This document shows, piece after piece, positions 17,253-26,351 of a DNA stretch of 64,000 nt. The notes under the pieces were generated by a model. The model was not told the DNA's origin, did not search any database, and saw only the letters and a list, made by a program, of their open reading frames with translations. This DNA is from Streptomyces sp. CBMA291 (lineage in GTDB: Bacteria; Actinomycetota; Actinomycetes; Streptomycetales; Streptomycetaceae), in assembly GCF_014596525.1 (NCBI RefSeq), contig NZ_MSJP01000040.1:52093-116092 (forward strand), given 5' to 3'. The number at the start of each line of letters is the position of its first letter. Position 1 is the first letter of the stretch. A program made the translations under genes and the position numbers.

Positions 17253-18215
17253 ATGCCCGCCGTGACTGTCGAGAACCCGCTCACCCTGCCGCGCGTCGCC
17301 GCATCCGCCGACGCCGTCGCCCGCCCCGTCCTGGCCGTCACCACGGCACCCTCGGGCTTCGAGGGCGAGGGCTTCCCGGTCCGCCGCGCGTTCGCCGGGA
17401 TCAACTACAAGTACCTCGACCCGTTCATCATGATGGACCAGATGGGCGAGGTGGAGTACGCGCCGGGCGAGCCCAAGGGAACCCCCTGGCACCCCCACCG
17501 CGGCTTCGAGACCGTCACCTACATCATCGACGGCGTCTTCGACCACCAGGACTCGCACGGCGGCGGCGGCACCATCACCAACGGCGACACCCAGTGGATG
17601 ACCGCGGGCGCCGGCCTCCTCCACATCGAGGCCCCGCCGGAGTCCCTCGTCGTCAGCGGCGGCCTCTTCCACGGCCTCCAGCTCTGGGTCAACCTGCCCG
17701 CCGCCGACAAGATGATGGCCCCCCGCTACCAGGACATCCGGGGCGGCCAGGTCCAGCTGCTGACCTCCCCCGACGGCGGCGCGCTCCTGCGCGTCATCGC
17801 CGGAGAACTCGACGGCCACGAGGGCCCCGGCGTCACCCACACCCCGATCACGATGATCCACGCCACCCTGCGGCCGGGCGCCGAGATCACCCTGCCGTGG
17901 CGCGAGGACTTCAACGGTCTCGCGTACGTCCTCGCCGGACGCGGCACGGTCGGCGAGGAGCGGCGCCCGGTCCACATGGGCCAGACCGCCGTCTTCGGCA
18001 AGGGCGGTTCGCTCACCGTCCGCGCCGACGAGTCGCAGGACGGGAACACCCCGGACCTGGAGGTCGCCCTCCTCGGCGGGCAGCCGATCCGCGAGCCGAT
18101 GGCCCACTACGGCCCGTTCGTCATGAACACCCAGGCCGAACTGCGCCAGGCCTTCGAGGACTACCAGGCCGGCCGCCTCGGCAAGATCCCGGCGGTGCAC
18201 GGGATGGGCGAGTAA
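17253..18215 (+). CDS. Pirin family protein
   Basis: 320 aa bicupin. The N-terminal cupin carries the iron-binding pattern PHRGFETVTYIIDG with further His in FDHQDSHGG and LLHIEAPPE. A C-terminal cupin follows (about residues 190-300; WREDFNGLAYVLAGRGTVG). Pirins act as iron-dependent quercetinase-like oxygenases or as redox-sensing regulators; in Streptomyces a pirin has been linked to central carbon and redox balance. ATG 17253 has an excellent AGGAGG 8-9 nt upstream. Its promoter carries a palindromic operator-like site. Single gene. Confidence 0.92.
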   Translation: MPAVTVENPLTLPRVAASADAVARPVLAVTTAPSGFEGEGFPVRRAFAGINYKYLDPFIMMDQMGEVEYAPGEPKGTPWHPHRGFETVTYIIDGVFDHQDSHGGGGTITNGDTQWMTAGAGLLHIEAPPESLVVSGGLFHGLQLWVNLPAADKMMAPRYQDIRGGQVQLLTSPDGGALLRVIAGELDGHEGPGVTHTPITMIHATLRPGAEITLPWREDFNGLAYVLAGRGTVGEERRPVHMGQTAVFGKGGSLTVRADESQDGNTPDLEVALLGGQPIREPMAHYGPFVMNTQAELRQAFEDYQAGRLGKIPAVHGMGE

Positions 18216-18311
18216 CCGTTCCTTCCCCCCCCACCTCCGACCCGTGGCCGGGCGGGGCGCCACGGCGCCTTGCCCGGCCACGGTCGTACGCGGGCGCGGC
18301 TCGTGCACCCT

Positions 18312-18337
18312 GTACGGCGTGCATCCGGATGCCGTAC
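18312..18337. other. Palindromic element in the pirin/AI-2E intergenic region
   Basis: Inverted repeat GTACGGC-N12-GCCGTAC, followed by further CGTACGCC repeats. It could be a terminator for pirin or a regulatory site. Nothing else recognisable in 18216-18462. Confidence 0.35.
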
Positions 18338-18462
18338 GCCCGTACGCCGTGCACCCGCAGGCCCGGCCACCCGGCCACCCCGCACCCGTAACGATTGAGG
18401 GATTTTCCCCCTTTCGGCCGTCGGTGCGTGACGGGGTCGGCCGTTCATGATCGGGTGGTGAG

Positions 18463-19554
18463 GTGCAGCCGATATCCCCGCTCCTCCCCGAACCCGCCCG
18501 CCGATTCGCCGCCTGGTGCGTCGTCCTCCTGTTGGCCGCCGGGGTGGCCGCCGTCGGGATCAAGCTCTGCGTCGTCTTCCAGACGGCCGTCACCCCCGTC
18601 CTGCTCGCGGTCCTCGGCACCGCGCTCCTCGGCCCGCTCTACCGGCGGCTGCTTCAGATGGGCGTCAAGCCCTCGCTCGCCGCCGGGCTCACCGTCGTCG
18701 CCGTCCTCGCGGTCGTCGGCGGAGCCACGTACATCGTGGTGGCCGCCCTCGTCGACACCGGGGACCAGATCATCACCTCGGTCCGGCAGGCGGGCACCGA
18801 CATCGCCCGGCACTTCGGCGCCGCCGGGACCTCGCTCGACGACCTCGCGCGGAACGCCGAGAGCCTGCTGCGCCAGTTCGGCGGCACCGCCGCCTCCGGC
18901 GTCCTCACCGGCATCAGTGTCGTCGGCGAGATGCTCGCCACCGCCCTTCTCGCGCTGCTCCTCATCTTCTTCTTCCTGCGCGACTCCGACCGGGCCGTCG
19001 GCGCCCTGCGCTCCTTCGTGCCCTCCGCCACCGGGGACATCGCCGAGGCCATGGCCCGCCGTGCCTTCGAAGCGGTCGAGGGCTTCATGCGGGGCACCAC
19101 CCTGGTGGCCCTCGTCGACGCGGTCCTCATCGGCATCGGGCTCGTCGTCCTCGAAGTGCCCGGCGCGGTGGGGCTCGCCGCGCTGGTCTTCGTCACGGCG
19201 TACATCCCCTACCTCGGCGCCTTCCTCTCCGGCGCGATCGCGGTCCTCGTCGCCCTCGCCGACCGGGGGTTCGTCATCGCCCTCTGGGTCCTCGGCATCG
19301 TCCTCGCCGTGCAGGTCATCGAGGGCAACGTGCTCCAGCCGGTGGTGCAGAGCAGGACCGTGCAGATGCATCCGGCGGCGGTGATGCTGGCGATCACGGC
19401 CGGGGCGTCCGTCGCGGGCATCCTGGGCATGCTCCTCGCCGTCCCGCTGACCGCCGCCGTGACGGGCGTCCTCAGCGAACTGCGCACCCGCTACGCGGCC
19501 AAGCACGCACCCCCGGAGGAGCCCGGCACCTCCCCGGAGACGTCGAAGGCGTAG
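18463..19554 (+). CDS. AI-2E family transporter (PerM-like)
   Basis: 363 aa integral membrane protein with about 8 helices. N-terminal pair of helices (AAWCVVLLLAAGVAAVGIKL; LLAVLGTALLGPLYRRLLQ), a large soluble loop (about residues 95-140), then helices around LLALLLIFFFLRDSD, and the conserved motif YIPYLGAFLSGAIAVLVAL followed by EGNVLQPVVQ. The family includes Na+/H+ antiporters and the proposed AI-2 exporter TqsA; substrate not predictable. GTG 18463 with GGTGAG upstream. The 247-bp region before it holds only a hairpin-forming stretch. Confidence 0.87.
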   Translation: MQPISPLLPEPARRFAAWCVVLLLAAGVAAVGIKLCVVFQTAVTPVLLAVLGTALLGPLYRRLLQMGVKPSLAAGLTVVAVLAVVGGATYIVVAALVDTGDQIITSVRQAGTDIARHFGAAGTSLDDLARNAESLLRQFGGTAASGVLTGISVVGEMLATALLALLLIFFFLRDSDRAVGALRSFVPSATGDIAEAMARRAFEAVEGFMRGTTLVALVDAVLIGIGLVVLEVPGAVGLAALVFVTAYIPYLGAFLSGAIAVLVALADRGFVIALWVLGIVLAVQVIEGNVLQPVVQSRTVQMHPAAVMLAITAGASVAGILGMLLAVPLTAAVTGVLSELRTRYAAKHAPPEEPGTSPETSKA

Positions 19555-19561
19555 GACCGGC

Positions 19562-19728
19562 CGTCACGGGACGGGCCTCCGGTCTCGTACGGACCCTGCC
19601 TTCCGGGCGTTACGGGACGGGCCTCCGTATCCGTACGGGCCCCGCCTTCCGGGCGTTACGGGACCGGCCTCCGTATCCGTACGGGCCCTGCCTGCCACGC
19701 GTTACGGGCCCGGCCTTCCCGCCCGTAC
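19562..19728. repeat. 46-bp tandem repeat, 3 full units plus partial fourth
   Basis: Units start at 19562, 19608, 19654 and 19700, an exact 46-bp period. Each begins CGT(T/C)ACGGG and contains CGTACGG. It fills most of the 236-bp gap between the convergent permease and phosphatase genes. No ORF assigned. Confidence 0.88.
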
Positions 19729-19790
19729 AAGAACCCCTTGCTGACTCCCGTACAGGACCGGCTCCGGCTCCGGCCCCGGCCCAGGCTCCG

Positions 19791-21911
19791 TCACCTCGCC
19801 GTTCCCGGTTCGTTCAGTTCGAACCAGATCGCCTTGCCCTCGCCGCGCGGGTCGACGCCCCACGCGTCCGCCAGCATCTCCATCAGGACCAGGCCCCGGC
19901 CGCTGGAGGCCATCTCGCCCGGGTGGCGCTTGTGGGGCAGTTCGTCGCTGGTGTCGGAGACCTCGACGCGCAGCCGCCGGGTTTTCTCCGTGCAGGCGAC
20001 CTCCGCCGTCAGCAGCGCGTCGCCGTCCGTGTGGACCAGGACATTGGTGACCATCTCGGAGACCATGAGGACGGCCGCGTCGAGTTGGTCCTCGTCCGTC
20101 CAGTCGTGCAGCAGCTGCCGGACCTGCTCCCGGGCCTCGGCGATCCGTTCCGGCTCCGCCTGGGCGATCGTCATCAGGGTGCGGCGCGGGGCCTCCTTCG
20201 GCGCGCCCGCCGGGCGCAGGGAGAGCAGCAGGACCGCGATGTCGTCCTCGCGCCGGTCGGCGAGGGGCCCGGTGGCGTGGTGCGAGCGGGGCCCGTGGAC
20301 GCCCTCCACGAGCGAATCGGCGAGCCGCTCCAGATCGTCGCCCTCATGGGCTTCGAGGAGTGCGCGGAGCCGGTCCCAGCCGCTGTCCAGATCGTGTCCG
20401 CCGGTCTCCAGAAGACCGTCGGTGCAGATCATCAGGGTCTCGCCGGGGTCGAGGGTGAGACGGGTGGTGGGGTAGTCGGTGTCGGGGACGATGCCGAGGG
20501 GCAGGCCCCCGGCGGTCGGCCGGAGCAGAACCGTTCCGTCGTTCATCCGTATGGCCGGATCGGGGTGTCCGGCCCGTGCGATGTCCACTGTCCCGGTCTC
20601 CAGGTCGACTTCCAGATAGAGACAGGTCGCGAAGCGCGGCCCGCCCCGGCCCCCGTCGTCCTCCCCCTCTCCGTCGCCGTCGGTGATCCCGTAGAGGAAG
20701 CGCGAGGCGCGCGAGAGGACCGCGTCCGGGCGGTGGCCCTCGGCGGCGTACGCGCGCAGGGCGATCCGCAGCTGCCCCATCAGGCCCGCCGCCCGCACGT
20801 CGTGACCCTGGACGTCGCCGATGACGAGGGCGATCCGGCCGGCGCCGTGCCCGCCGGTCCGCGAGGTGCCGCCGGGCAGCCGGATCACGTCGTACCAGTC
20901 GCCGCCGACCTGGAGTCCGCCGCCGGTCGGCACGTACCGCGCGGCCACCCGGACGCCGGGCAGGCCGGGTCCCAGGGCGGGCATCATCGTCCGCTGGAGG
21001 CCGAGGGAGAGTTCCCGCTCGGACTCGGCCACGCCCGCGCGTGCGAGGGCCTGGGCGAGCATCCGGGCCACCGTGGTGAGGACGGACCGCTCGTCGGGGG
21101 TGAAGGCCACCGGGTGCTTGAAGGCGGCCATCCACGCCCCCATCGTGCGCCCGGCGACGACCAGCGGCAGGAAGGCCCAGGAGCGGCGGCCGAAGCGCCG
21201 GGCGAGCGGCCAGGTCACCGGGTAACGGCGCAGATAGTCCTCGGGGGCGGGCAGATAGATGGCGTGGCCGGTCCTCGCGACCTCCGCCGCCGGGTAGTCG
21301 GTGGCCAGGGACATCGAGGAGAACGGGTCCTCGTCGCCCTCGCTGTGCCCGTGGTGGCCGATGATCGTCAGCCGGTCGCCCGCGAGCCCGAAGACGGCGA
21401 GCCCGTCGGGGGAGAAGCCGGGCATGGAGAGGGAGGCGGCGACCCGCAGCACCTCGGCGGTCGACCGCGCCTCGGCGAGCGCCCGTCCCGCGTCGAGCAG
21501 GAAGGCCTCGCGGGAGCGGCGCCAGTCGCCGGTGACGGGGGTGCGGGCGGCGGTGCCCGGCGGCTGCTCGGCGACTTCCTGGAGGGTGCCGACGAGCTGG
21601 TAGCCCCGGCCTTCGACGAGGGGCTTGGACCGGCTCCGTACGGTGCGCAGGACCCTGCCCCGCTCGTCCATGACGCGCAGTCGGGCCTCGGCGAGGGTGC
21701 CTTCGGCGACGGCGAGGGCCACGACCCCGTCGATCTCGTTCCAGTCGACGGGGTGGAAGCGGGAGCGGGCGGTGGCCTCGGTGAGCCGGGCGGGTTCGGC
21801 GGGCAGGCCGAGCAGCCGGGCGGCCTCGGCGTCGAGCGAGACGATCCCGGAGGCGTTGTCCCAGCGCCATAGGCCGGTCGCGATCGCCGTCAGGACGTCC
21901 TCGGTACGCAT
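19791..21911 (-). CDS. PAS-GAF-SpoIIE phosphatase with C-terminal RsbW-like ATPase domain
   Basis: 706 aa cytoplasmic signalling protein. The PAS-like N-terminus (about 1-120) is followed by a GAF sensor (about 160-300), a PP2C/SpoIIE phosphatase domain (about 330-545; GGDWYDVIRLPGG, VIGDVQGHDVRAAGLMGQLR, DGLLE metal-binding Asp) and a GHKL HATPase of the anti-sigma type (SEMVTNVLVH N-box, SSGRGLVLME G2 box). Such proteins couple a signal to dephosphorylation of an anti-anti-sigma factor. Here phosphatase and kinase-like modules are fused. No sigma factor or anti-anti-sigma factor is adjacent. ATG 21911 lies close to an AT-rich -10-like stretch, so probably leaderless. Confidence 0.9.
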   Translation of the reverse strand: MRTEDVLTAIATGLWRWDNASGIVSLDAEAARLLGLPAEPARLTEATARSRFHPVDWNEIDGVVALAVAEGTLAEARLRVMDERGRVLRTVRSRSKPLVEGRGYQLVGTLQEVAEQPPGTAARTPVTGDWRRSREAFLLDAGRALAEARSTAEVLRVAASLSMPGFSPDGLAVFGLAGDRLTIIGHHGHSEGDEDPFSSMSLATDYPAAEVARTGHAIYLPAPEDYLRRYPVTWPLARRFGRRSWAFLPLVVAGRTMGAWMAAFKHPVAFTPDERSVLTTVARMLAQALARAGVAESERELSLGLQRTMMPALGPGLPGVRVAARYVPTGGGLQVGGDWYDVIRLPGGTSRTGGHGAGRIALVIGDVQGHDVRAAGLMGQLRIALRAYAAEGHRPDAVLSRASRFLYGITDGDGEGEDDGGRGGPRFATCLYLEVDLETGTVDIARAGHPDPAIRMNDGTVLLRPTAGGLPLGIVPDTDYPTTRLTLDPGETLMICTDGLLETGGHDLDSGWDRLRALLEAHEGDDLERLADSLVEGVHGPRSHHATGPLADRREDDIAVLLLSLRPAGAPKEAPRRTLMTIAQAEPERIAEAREQVRQLLHDWTDEDQLDAAVLMVSEMVTNVLVHTDGDALLTAEVACTEKTRRLRVEVSDTSDELPHKRHPGEMASSGRGLVLMEMLADAWGVDPRGEGKAIWFELNEPGTAR

Positions 21912-22048
21912 TGCCCTACTTTATGAATATCGGATACGAGATCGCCACCGAGCGTATTCGAAGGGTGATCATGGGCTGGCCGGTAGGCTGGGGAGGGCTT
22001 GACACCGTCACGCCATACACACCGATCCCGAAGACTGGATGAACGACG

Positions 22049-23857
22049 ATGCATCGGTACAGGTCCCACACCTGCGGCGAGCTCCGCGCCTCTGACGTCG
22101 GCACCGACGTCCGGCTGAGCGGCTGGCTGCACAATCGGCGCGACCTGGGCGGCATCCTCTTCATCGATCTGCGCGACCACTACGGCATCACGCAGCTCGT
22201 CGCCCGGCCCGGCACCCCCGCGTACGAGGCCCTCGACAAGCAGACGAAGGAGTCCGTCGTCCGCATCGACGGCAAGGTCGTCTCGCGTGGCGCGGAGAAC
22301 ATCAACGCGGAGCTGCCGACCGGCGAGATCGAGGTCGAGGTCGCCGAGGTCGAGGTGCTCGGCGCGGCCCAGCAGATCCCCTTCACCATCAACGCCGACG
22401 ACGGCGTCAACGAGGAGCGGCGCCTGGAGTACCGCTTCCTCGACCTGCGCCGCGAGCGCATGCACCGCAACATCATGCTGCGCTCCGCCGTCATCGCCGC
22501 CATCCGCTCCAAGATGGTGGCCCTCGGCTTCAACGAGATGGCGACGCCGATCCTCACCGCGACCTCCCCCGAGGGCGCCCGTGACTTCGTCGTCCCGTCC
22601 CGCCTCAACCCGGGCAAGTTCTACGCGCTGCCGCAGGCGCCGCAGCAGTTCAAGCAGCTGCTGATGATCTCCGGCTTCGACCGGTACTTCCAGATCGCGC
22701 CCTGCTTCCGCGACGAGGACGCCCGCGCCGACCGTTCGCCGGGCGAGTTCTACCAGCTCGACGTCGAGATGAGCTTCGTCGAGCAGGAAGACGTCTTCCA
22801 GCCCATCGAGAAGCTCATGACCGAGCTGTTCGAGGAGTTCGGCGGCGGTCGCCACGTCACCTCGCCGTTCCCGCGCATCCCGTTCCGCGAGTCGATGCTG
22901 AAGTACGGCAACGACAAGCCCGACCTGCGCACCTCGCTCGAACTCGTCGACATCACCGACGTCTTCGCGAACTCGGAGTTCAAGGCGTTCGCGGGCAAGC
23001 ACGTGCGTGCGCTCGCGGTGCCGGACACGGGTGACCAGCCGCGCAAGTTCTTCGACGGGCTCGGCGACTTCGCCGTCTCCCTCGGCGCGAAGGGCCTGGC
23101 CTGGGTCCGCGTCGGCGAAGCCAACGCGCTGACCGGCCCGATCGCCAAGTTCCTCACCGAGGAGAACGTCAAGGTCCTCACCGAGCGTCTGGGCCTGGAG
23201 CCCGGCCACGCGGTGTTCTTCGGCGCCGGCGAGTTCGACGAGGTCTCCAAGATCATGGGCCCGGTCCGGGTCGAGGCCGCCAAGCGCGCCGGCCAGTTCG
23301 AGGAGAACGTCTTCCGCTTCGCGTGGATCGTGGACTTCCCGATGTACGAGAAGGACGAGGAGACCGGCAAGATCGACTTCTCGCACAACCCGTTCTCCAT
23401 GCCGCAGGGCGGCCTTGAGGCCCTGGAGACCAAGGACCCGCTGGACGTCCTCGGCTGGCAGTACGACATCGTCTGCAACGGCATCGAGCTGTCCTCCGGC
23501 GCCATCCGGAACCACGAGCCCGACATCATGTTCAAGGCCTTCGAGATCGCGGGCTACTCGCGCGAGACCGTCGAGACCGAGTTCGCGGGCATGCTGCGCG
23601 CCTTCCAGTTCGGCGCCCCGCCGCACGGTGGCATCGCCCCGGGCGTCGACCGCATCGTCATGCTCCTCGCGGACGAGCCGAACATCCGCGAGACCATCGC
23701 GTTCCCGCTGAACGGCAACGCGCAGGACCTGATGATGGGCGCCCCGACGGAGCTGGACGAGTCCCGTCTGCGCGAGCTGAACATCCAGCTGCGCAAGCCG
23801 GTCGAGAAGAAGACCGTCGACATCACGGACGCGGTCCACCCGGACGCGGCGCGGTAG
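22049..23857 (+). CDS. aspS: Aspartyl-tRNA synthetase
   Basis: Class II synthetase charging tRNA with Asp, 602 aa, bacterial-type with the GAD insertion. OB-fold anticodon domain (about 1-105: [23 protein letters not shown]), motif 2 ([24 protein letters not shown] is in two conserved parts), GAD domain (about 285-425) and motif 3 ([14 protein letters not shown]). Actinobacteria usually lack AsnRS and use GatCAB, so this enzyme is probably non-discriminating (inference). ATG 22049; a TAGGCT -10-like hexamer lies near 21986. Ends in a strong terminator. Confidence 0.97.
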   Translation: MHRYRSHTCGELRASDVGTDVRLSGWLHNRRDLGGILFIDLRDHYGITQLVARPGTPAYEALDKQTKESVVRIDGKVVSRGAENINAELPTGEIEVEVAEVEVLGAAQQIPFTINADDGVNEERRLEYRFLDLRRERMHRNIMLRSAVIAAIRSKMVALGFNEMATPILTATSPEGARDFVVPSRLNPGKFYALPQAPQQFKQLLMISGFDRYFQIAPCFRDEDARADRSPGEFYQLDVEMSFVEQEDVFQPIEKLMTELFEEFGGGRHVTSPFPRIPFRESMLKYGNDKPDLRTSLELVDITDVFANSEFKAFAGKHVRALAVPDTGDQPRKFFDGLGDFAVSLGAKGLAWVRVGEANALTGPIAKFLTEENVKVLTERLGLEPGHAVFFGAGEFDEVSKIMGPVRVEAAKRAGQFEENVFRFAWIVDFPMYEKDEETGKIDFSHNPFSMPQGGLEALETKDPLDVLGWQYDIVCNGIELSSGAIRNHEPDIMFKAFEIAGYSRETVETEFAGMLRAFQFGAPPHGGIAPGVDRIVMLLADEPNIRETIAFPLNGNAQDLMMGAPTELDESRLRELNIQLRKPVEKKTVDITDAVHPDAAR

Positions 23858-23870
23858 TCGGCGACACGTG

Positions 23871-23908
23871 GAAGGGCCCGGGATCCCCTCAAGGATCCCG
23901 GGCCCTTC
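23871..23908. terminator. aspS terminator (bidirectional)
   Basis: Perfect 16-bp stem (23871-23886 with 23893-23908), 6-nt loop CCTCAA, 13 bp after the aspS stop and upstream of the convergent YceI stop. Confidence 0.9.
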
Positions 23909-23932
23909 GCCGTACCCGCTCTCCCTCCCCGC

Positions 23933-24493
23933 TCACCCCTGCTTGATCGCGGAGATGTCGAACTCCAGGACCACCTTGTCGCCGACGAGGACGCCGCCGC
24001 CCTCCAGAGCCGCGTTCCAGGTGACGCCGTACTCCTTGCGGGAGATGGTCACCGAGCCTTCGAGGCCGACCCGGAGGTTGCCGTAGGGGTCGACGGCGTT
24101 CCCGGTGTACTCGAAGTCGATGGTGACCGGGCGGGTGGTGTCCTTGACGGTCAGATCCCCGGTGACGCGGTACTCGCTCTCCGAGCGCACCTCGACGCCG
24201 GTGGTACGGAAGGTGATGTCGGGGAAGTGCGGGGCGTCCAGGAAGTCGTTGGTCCGCAGGTGCTGGTCGCGCTGCTCGACCCCGGTGTCGATGCTCTCCG
24301 TCTTGATCACCACCTGCGCGGTGGACCGGGCGGGATCGGCGCCGTCCAGATGGGCGGTCCCCTCGAACTGGTGGAACGCCCCCCGGACCTTGGTCACCAT
24401 CGCGTGCCGGGCGACGAAGCCGATCCGGGTGTGGGCGGGATCGAGGACGTAGTCCCCGGTGAGCTCGGACAGGCTGACGGCCATCTTCGACAT
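23933..24493 (-). CDS. YceI family protein
   Basis: 186 aa lipocalin-like beta-barrel that binds long isoprenoid or fatty-acyl ligands in its pocket. The family opening is clear: GDYVLDPAHTRIGFVARHAMVTKVRG. The rest keeps the typical strand pairs (DRHL-like NDFLDAPHFPDITF; VTGDLTVKDTTRPVTIDFEY). No signal peptide, so cytoplasmic, as in most Streptomyces members. ATG 24493 follows GGAGGC. Single gene, convergent to aspS. Confidence 0.9.
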   Translation of the reverse strand: MSKMAVSLSELTGDYVLDPAHTRIGFVARHAMVTKVRGAFHQFEGTAHLDGADPARSTAQVVIKTESIDTGVEQRDQHLRTNDFLDAPHFPDITFRTTGVEVRSESEYRVTGDLTVKDTTRPVTIDFEYTGNAVDPYGNLRVGLEGSVTISRKEYGVTWNAALEGGGVLVGDKVVLEFDISAIKQG

Positions 24494-24723
24494 GCCTCCG
24501 TAAGACCGGGATCCCGGCAGCGGCCCCGCCCGGATCGTTCCCCGCCCAGGCTAGGCGCAGACGGGCCGGGGGGCCTGTCGGGAGCGCGGGGGGTGGGCCG
24601 AGCGGGGGCCGGGCCACCCGGCCGGACGCGCCCCGGCTTCCGGGCCACCCGGCGGTACGGGGAGGGGCCCGCGCTACCGGTACGGGGACACCTGAGGCAC
24701 GATGGGCGCCGAAGGGGGTTTGA

Positions 24724-25650
24724 ATGCGTTCAAAAACAGGGGTTCCGGGGCAGCTGCGGGTCCGGGACCGCCACGGTTCGGCCGTCAGGGTCTCGGCGGC
24801 GGTGCTGTGCGCCGAAGGGGTGATCGGGCTGACCGCCCTGCTCCTGTGGACCACGACGCGGGAGGCTCCGCCCGCCCAGGCCCACGCCGTCGGGATCTTC
24901 CTGCTCCTGCCGTTCCTGCTCGCGGCGGCGGCCTTCCTGGCGGCTTTGCTGTCGAGGGTGACGGTGCTGCCGCTCGTCGAGGCGTCGGCGTGGCTCGGCC
25001 GGCGGTACGGCGGCCGGGAGGCGTGGTGGTGGGTCCCGGCGACGGCGGGCGCGGTCTGCGTGCCGGTGGTCCCGGTCGTGACGCTCGTGTGCGGTGCCGG
25101 TCTTCCGGCTGCCGTCGCCTGGTGGGGGGCGCTCGCCCTCGCGCTCGCCGTCCCCGCGCTGGTCGTCCGCCGACTGCTGCTGCCCGCCCGCCCGAGGCTC
25201 ACCTGCAGGGAGATGCTCGGCCGGGTCGGGCTCCTCGGCACGCTCGCCGTCGTCACCGCCTGGGCCGCGACGGGAGCCGCCTTCTCCGCCGGGTTCGGCT
25301 ACGACCCGCCGGGCCTGGACGCCGCGCGGATCGTGGGGACCTGGTCGGACGGCCGGGGCGGCACCCTGACCTTCACGGCCGACGGCCGGGTCGTCTCCGA
25401 CGGCGCCGAGGTCCACAGCCTCGGCTTCGATCCCGACGACGCCGTCGGCCGCCCCTGCGACGGCACGGGCACCTGGACGTACGAGCCGGGCAAGAGCACG
25501 TGGGGCCAAGAGGTGGTGACGACGGTGGACGGCTGCCACCTCGGCCCCTGGAACGTCCTCGGCACTCCGGAACGGCCCAAGCTCTACGTGCACTTCGGCG
25601 ACATCGACGCGCCGGACCTCTACGTCCTCGTCCGCGAAGACCAGGGCTGA
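24724..25650 (+). CDS. Membrane protein with extracytoplasmic lipocalin-like tail
   Basis: 308 aa, not a recognised family. Four to five hydrophobic segments in residues 20-200 (AEGVIGLTALLLWTTT; IFLLLPFLLAAAAFLAALL; WVPATAGAVCVPVVPVV; LALALAVPALVV; GLLGTLAVVTAWAAT). A polar C-terminal domain of about 110 aa follows, starting IVGTWSDGRGGTLTFTADG. That IVGTW plus beta-hairpin pattern resembles the lipocalin-like/DUF-type sensor tail of Streptomyces surface proteins. It contains two Cys (GRPCDG, DGCHLG) that could form a disulfide outside the cell. ATG 24724 is preceded by AGGGGG. The upstream 230 bp shows no clear signal. Confidence 0.75.
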   Translation: MRSKTGVPGQLRVRDRHGSAVRVSAAVLCAEGVIGLTALLLWTTTREAPPAQAHAVGIFLLLPFLLAAAAFLAALLSRVTVLPLVEASAWLGRRYGGREAWWWVPATAGAVCVPVVPVVTLVCGAGLPAAVAWWGALALALAVPALVVRRLLLPARPRLTCREMLGRVGLLGTLAVVTAWAATGAAFSAGFGYDPPGLDAARIVGTWSDGRGGTLTFTADGRVVSDGAEVHSLGFDPDDAVGRPCDGTGTWTYEPGKSTWGQEVVTTVDGCHLGPWNVLGTPERPKLYVHFGDIDAPDLYVLVREDQG

Positions 25651-25684
25651 CGACGGCGTACGGGGCCTCCGGACTTCCCGCGCC

Positions 25685-25960
25685 CTAGGCTTCCTCGTCC
25701 GCGAAGATCTCCTCGGCGGCGCTGACGGTGACCGCTCGGGTGAGCCAGTGGCGAAGGACGGCGGGGTCGTCGCATTGCTGGACGCGTTCGCGTACGGCGT
25801 CGGTGACGGTGATCCCGCGCTGCTCCAGGACGATCAGTATGGCGTCGGCACTGCCCTGAGCCAGGCCTTCGTCGCGGCCCTGCGCCCGGCCCTCCGCCCG
25901 GCCTTCGTCGCGGATTTCCTCGGAGAGGTAGGAGGTGTAGAAGGAGAGGTCCACGGCCAC
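25685..25960 (-). CDS. Free-standing copy of the Rpn C-terminal domain (RpnS-like small protein)
   Basis: 91 aa, nearly identical to residues 214-300 of the Rpn-like protein encoded just upstream. Four residues longer because of one extra xEGR unit in the charged helix (DEGRAEGRAQGRDEG). GTG 25960 has GGAGG exactly 6 nt upstream, the same signal as at the internal site of the full-length gene. Homology continues upstream to about 26023, but there the frame carries a 4-nt insertion, so only the small ORF remains translatable. In E. coli, RpnS proteins made from internal starts of rpn genes neutralise the full-length nuclease; this would be a separate extra copy. A truncated pseudogene is the alternative. 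Confidence 0.65.
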   Translation of the reverse strand: MAVDLSFYTSYLSEEIRDEGRAEGRAQGRDEGLAQGSADAILIVLEQRGITVTDAVRERVQQCDDPAVLRHWLTRAVTVSAAEEIFADEEA

Positions 25961-26087
25961 CAGATTCCTCCGGATTTCCCTGGCCGGGCGGTTGCCCAGG
26001 CCGGGCCCTGGGCAGTGAATTGGACTTTCCTGGGCCGGGCCGTGATTGCCCGCTGCCGTAGGCCCGGCCCGGCCCGGAAGGTGCGCT

Positions 26088-26351
26088 CTAGGCTTCCTCG
26101 TCCGTGAAGATTTCCTTGGCGGTGGTGACGGTGACTGCCCGGGTGAGCCAGTGGCGAAGGACGGCGGGGTCGTCGCATTGCTGGACGCGTTCGCGTACGG
26201 CGTCGGTGATGGCGATCCCGCGCTGTTCGAGGACGATCAGTATGGCGTCGGCACTGCCCTGCGCCCGGCCTTCGTCGCGGCCCTCCGCCCGGCCTTCGTC
26301 GCGGATTTCCTCGGAGAGGTAGGAGGTGTAGAAGGAGAGGTCCACGGCCAC
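26088..26351 (-). CDS. Candidate internal translation product of the Rpn-like gene (RpnS-like)
   Basis: Within the nuclease gene, in frame, codon 214 is a GTG (26349-26351) with a perfect GGAGG at 26358-26362 and 6-nt spacing. It would give an 87-aa protein starting VAVDLSFYTSYLSEEIRDEG. The same signal is kept in the duplicated small ORF. Known family behaviour: E. coli rpn genes make a short intragenic C-terminal antitoxin. Translation here is inferred, not shown. Confidence 0.5.
   Translation of the reverse strand: MAVDLSFYTSYLSEEIRDEGRAEGRDEGRAQGSADAILIVLEQRGIAITDAVRERVQQCDDPAVLRHWLTRAVTVTTAKEIFTDEEA

Noticed and set aside
18516..21872. 1118-aa open frame on the plus strand
   Set aside because: Arg/Pro/Gly-rich shadow of the AI-2E transporter and antisense of the SpoIIE-phosphatase gene; no start signal or domain.
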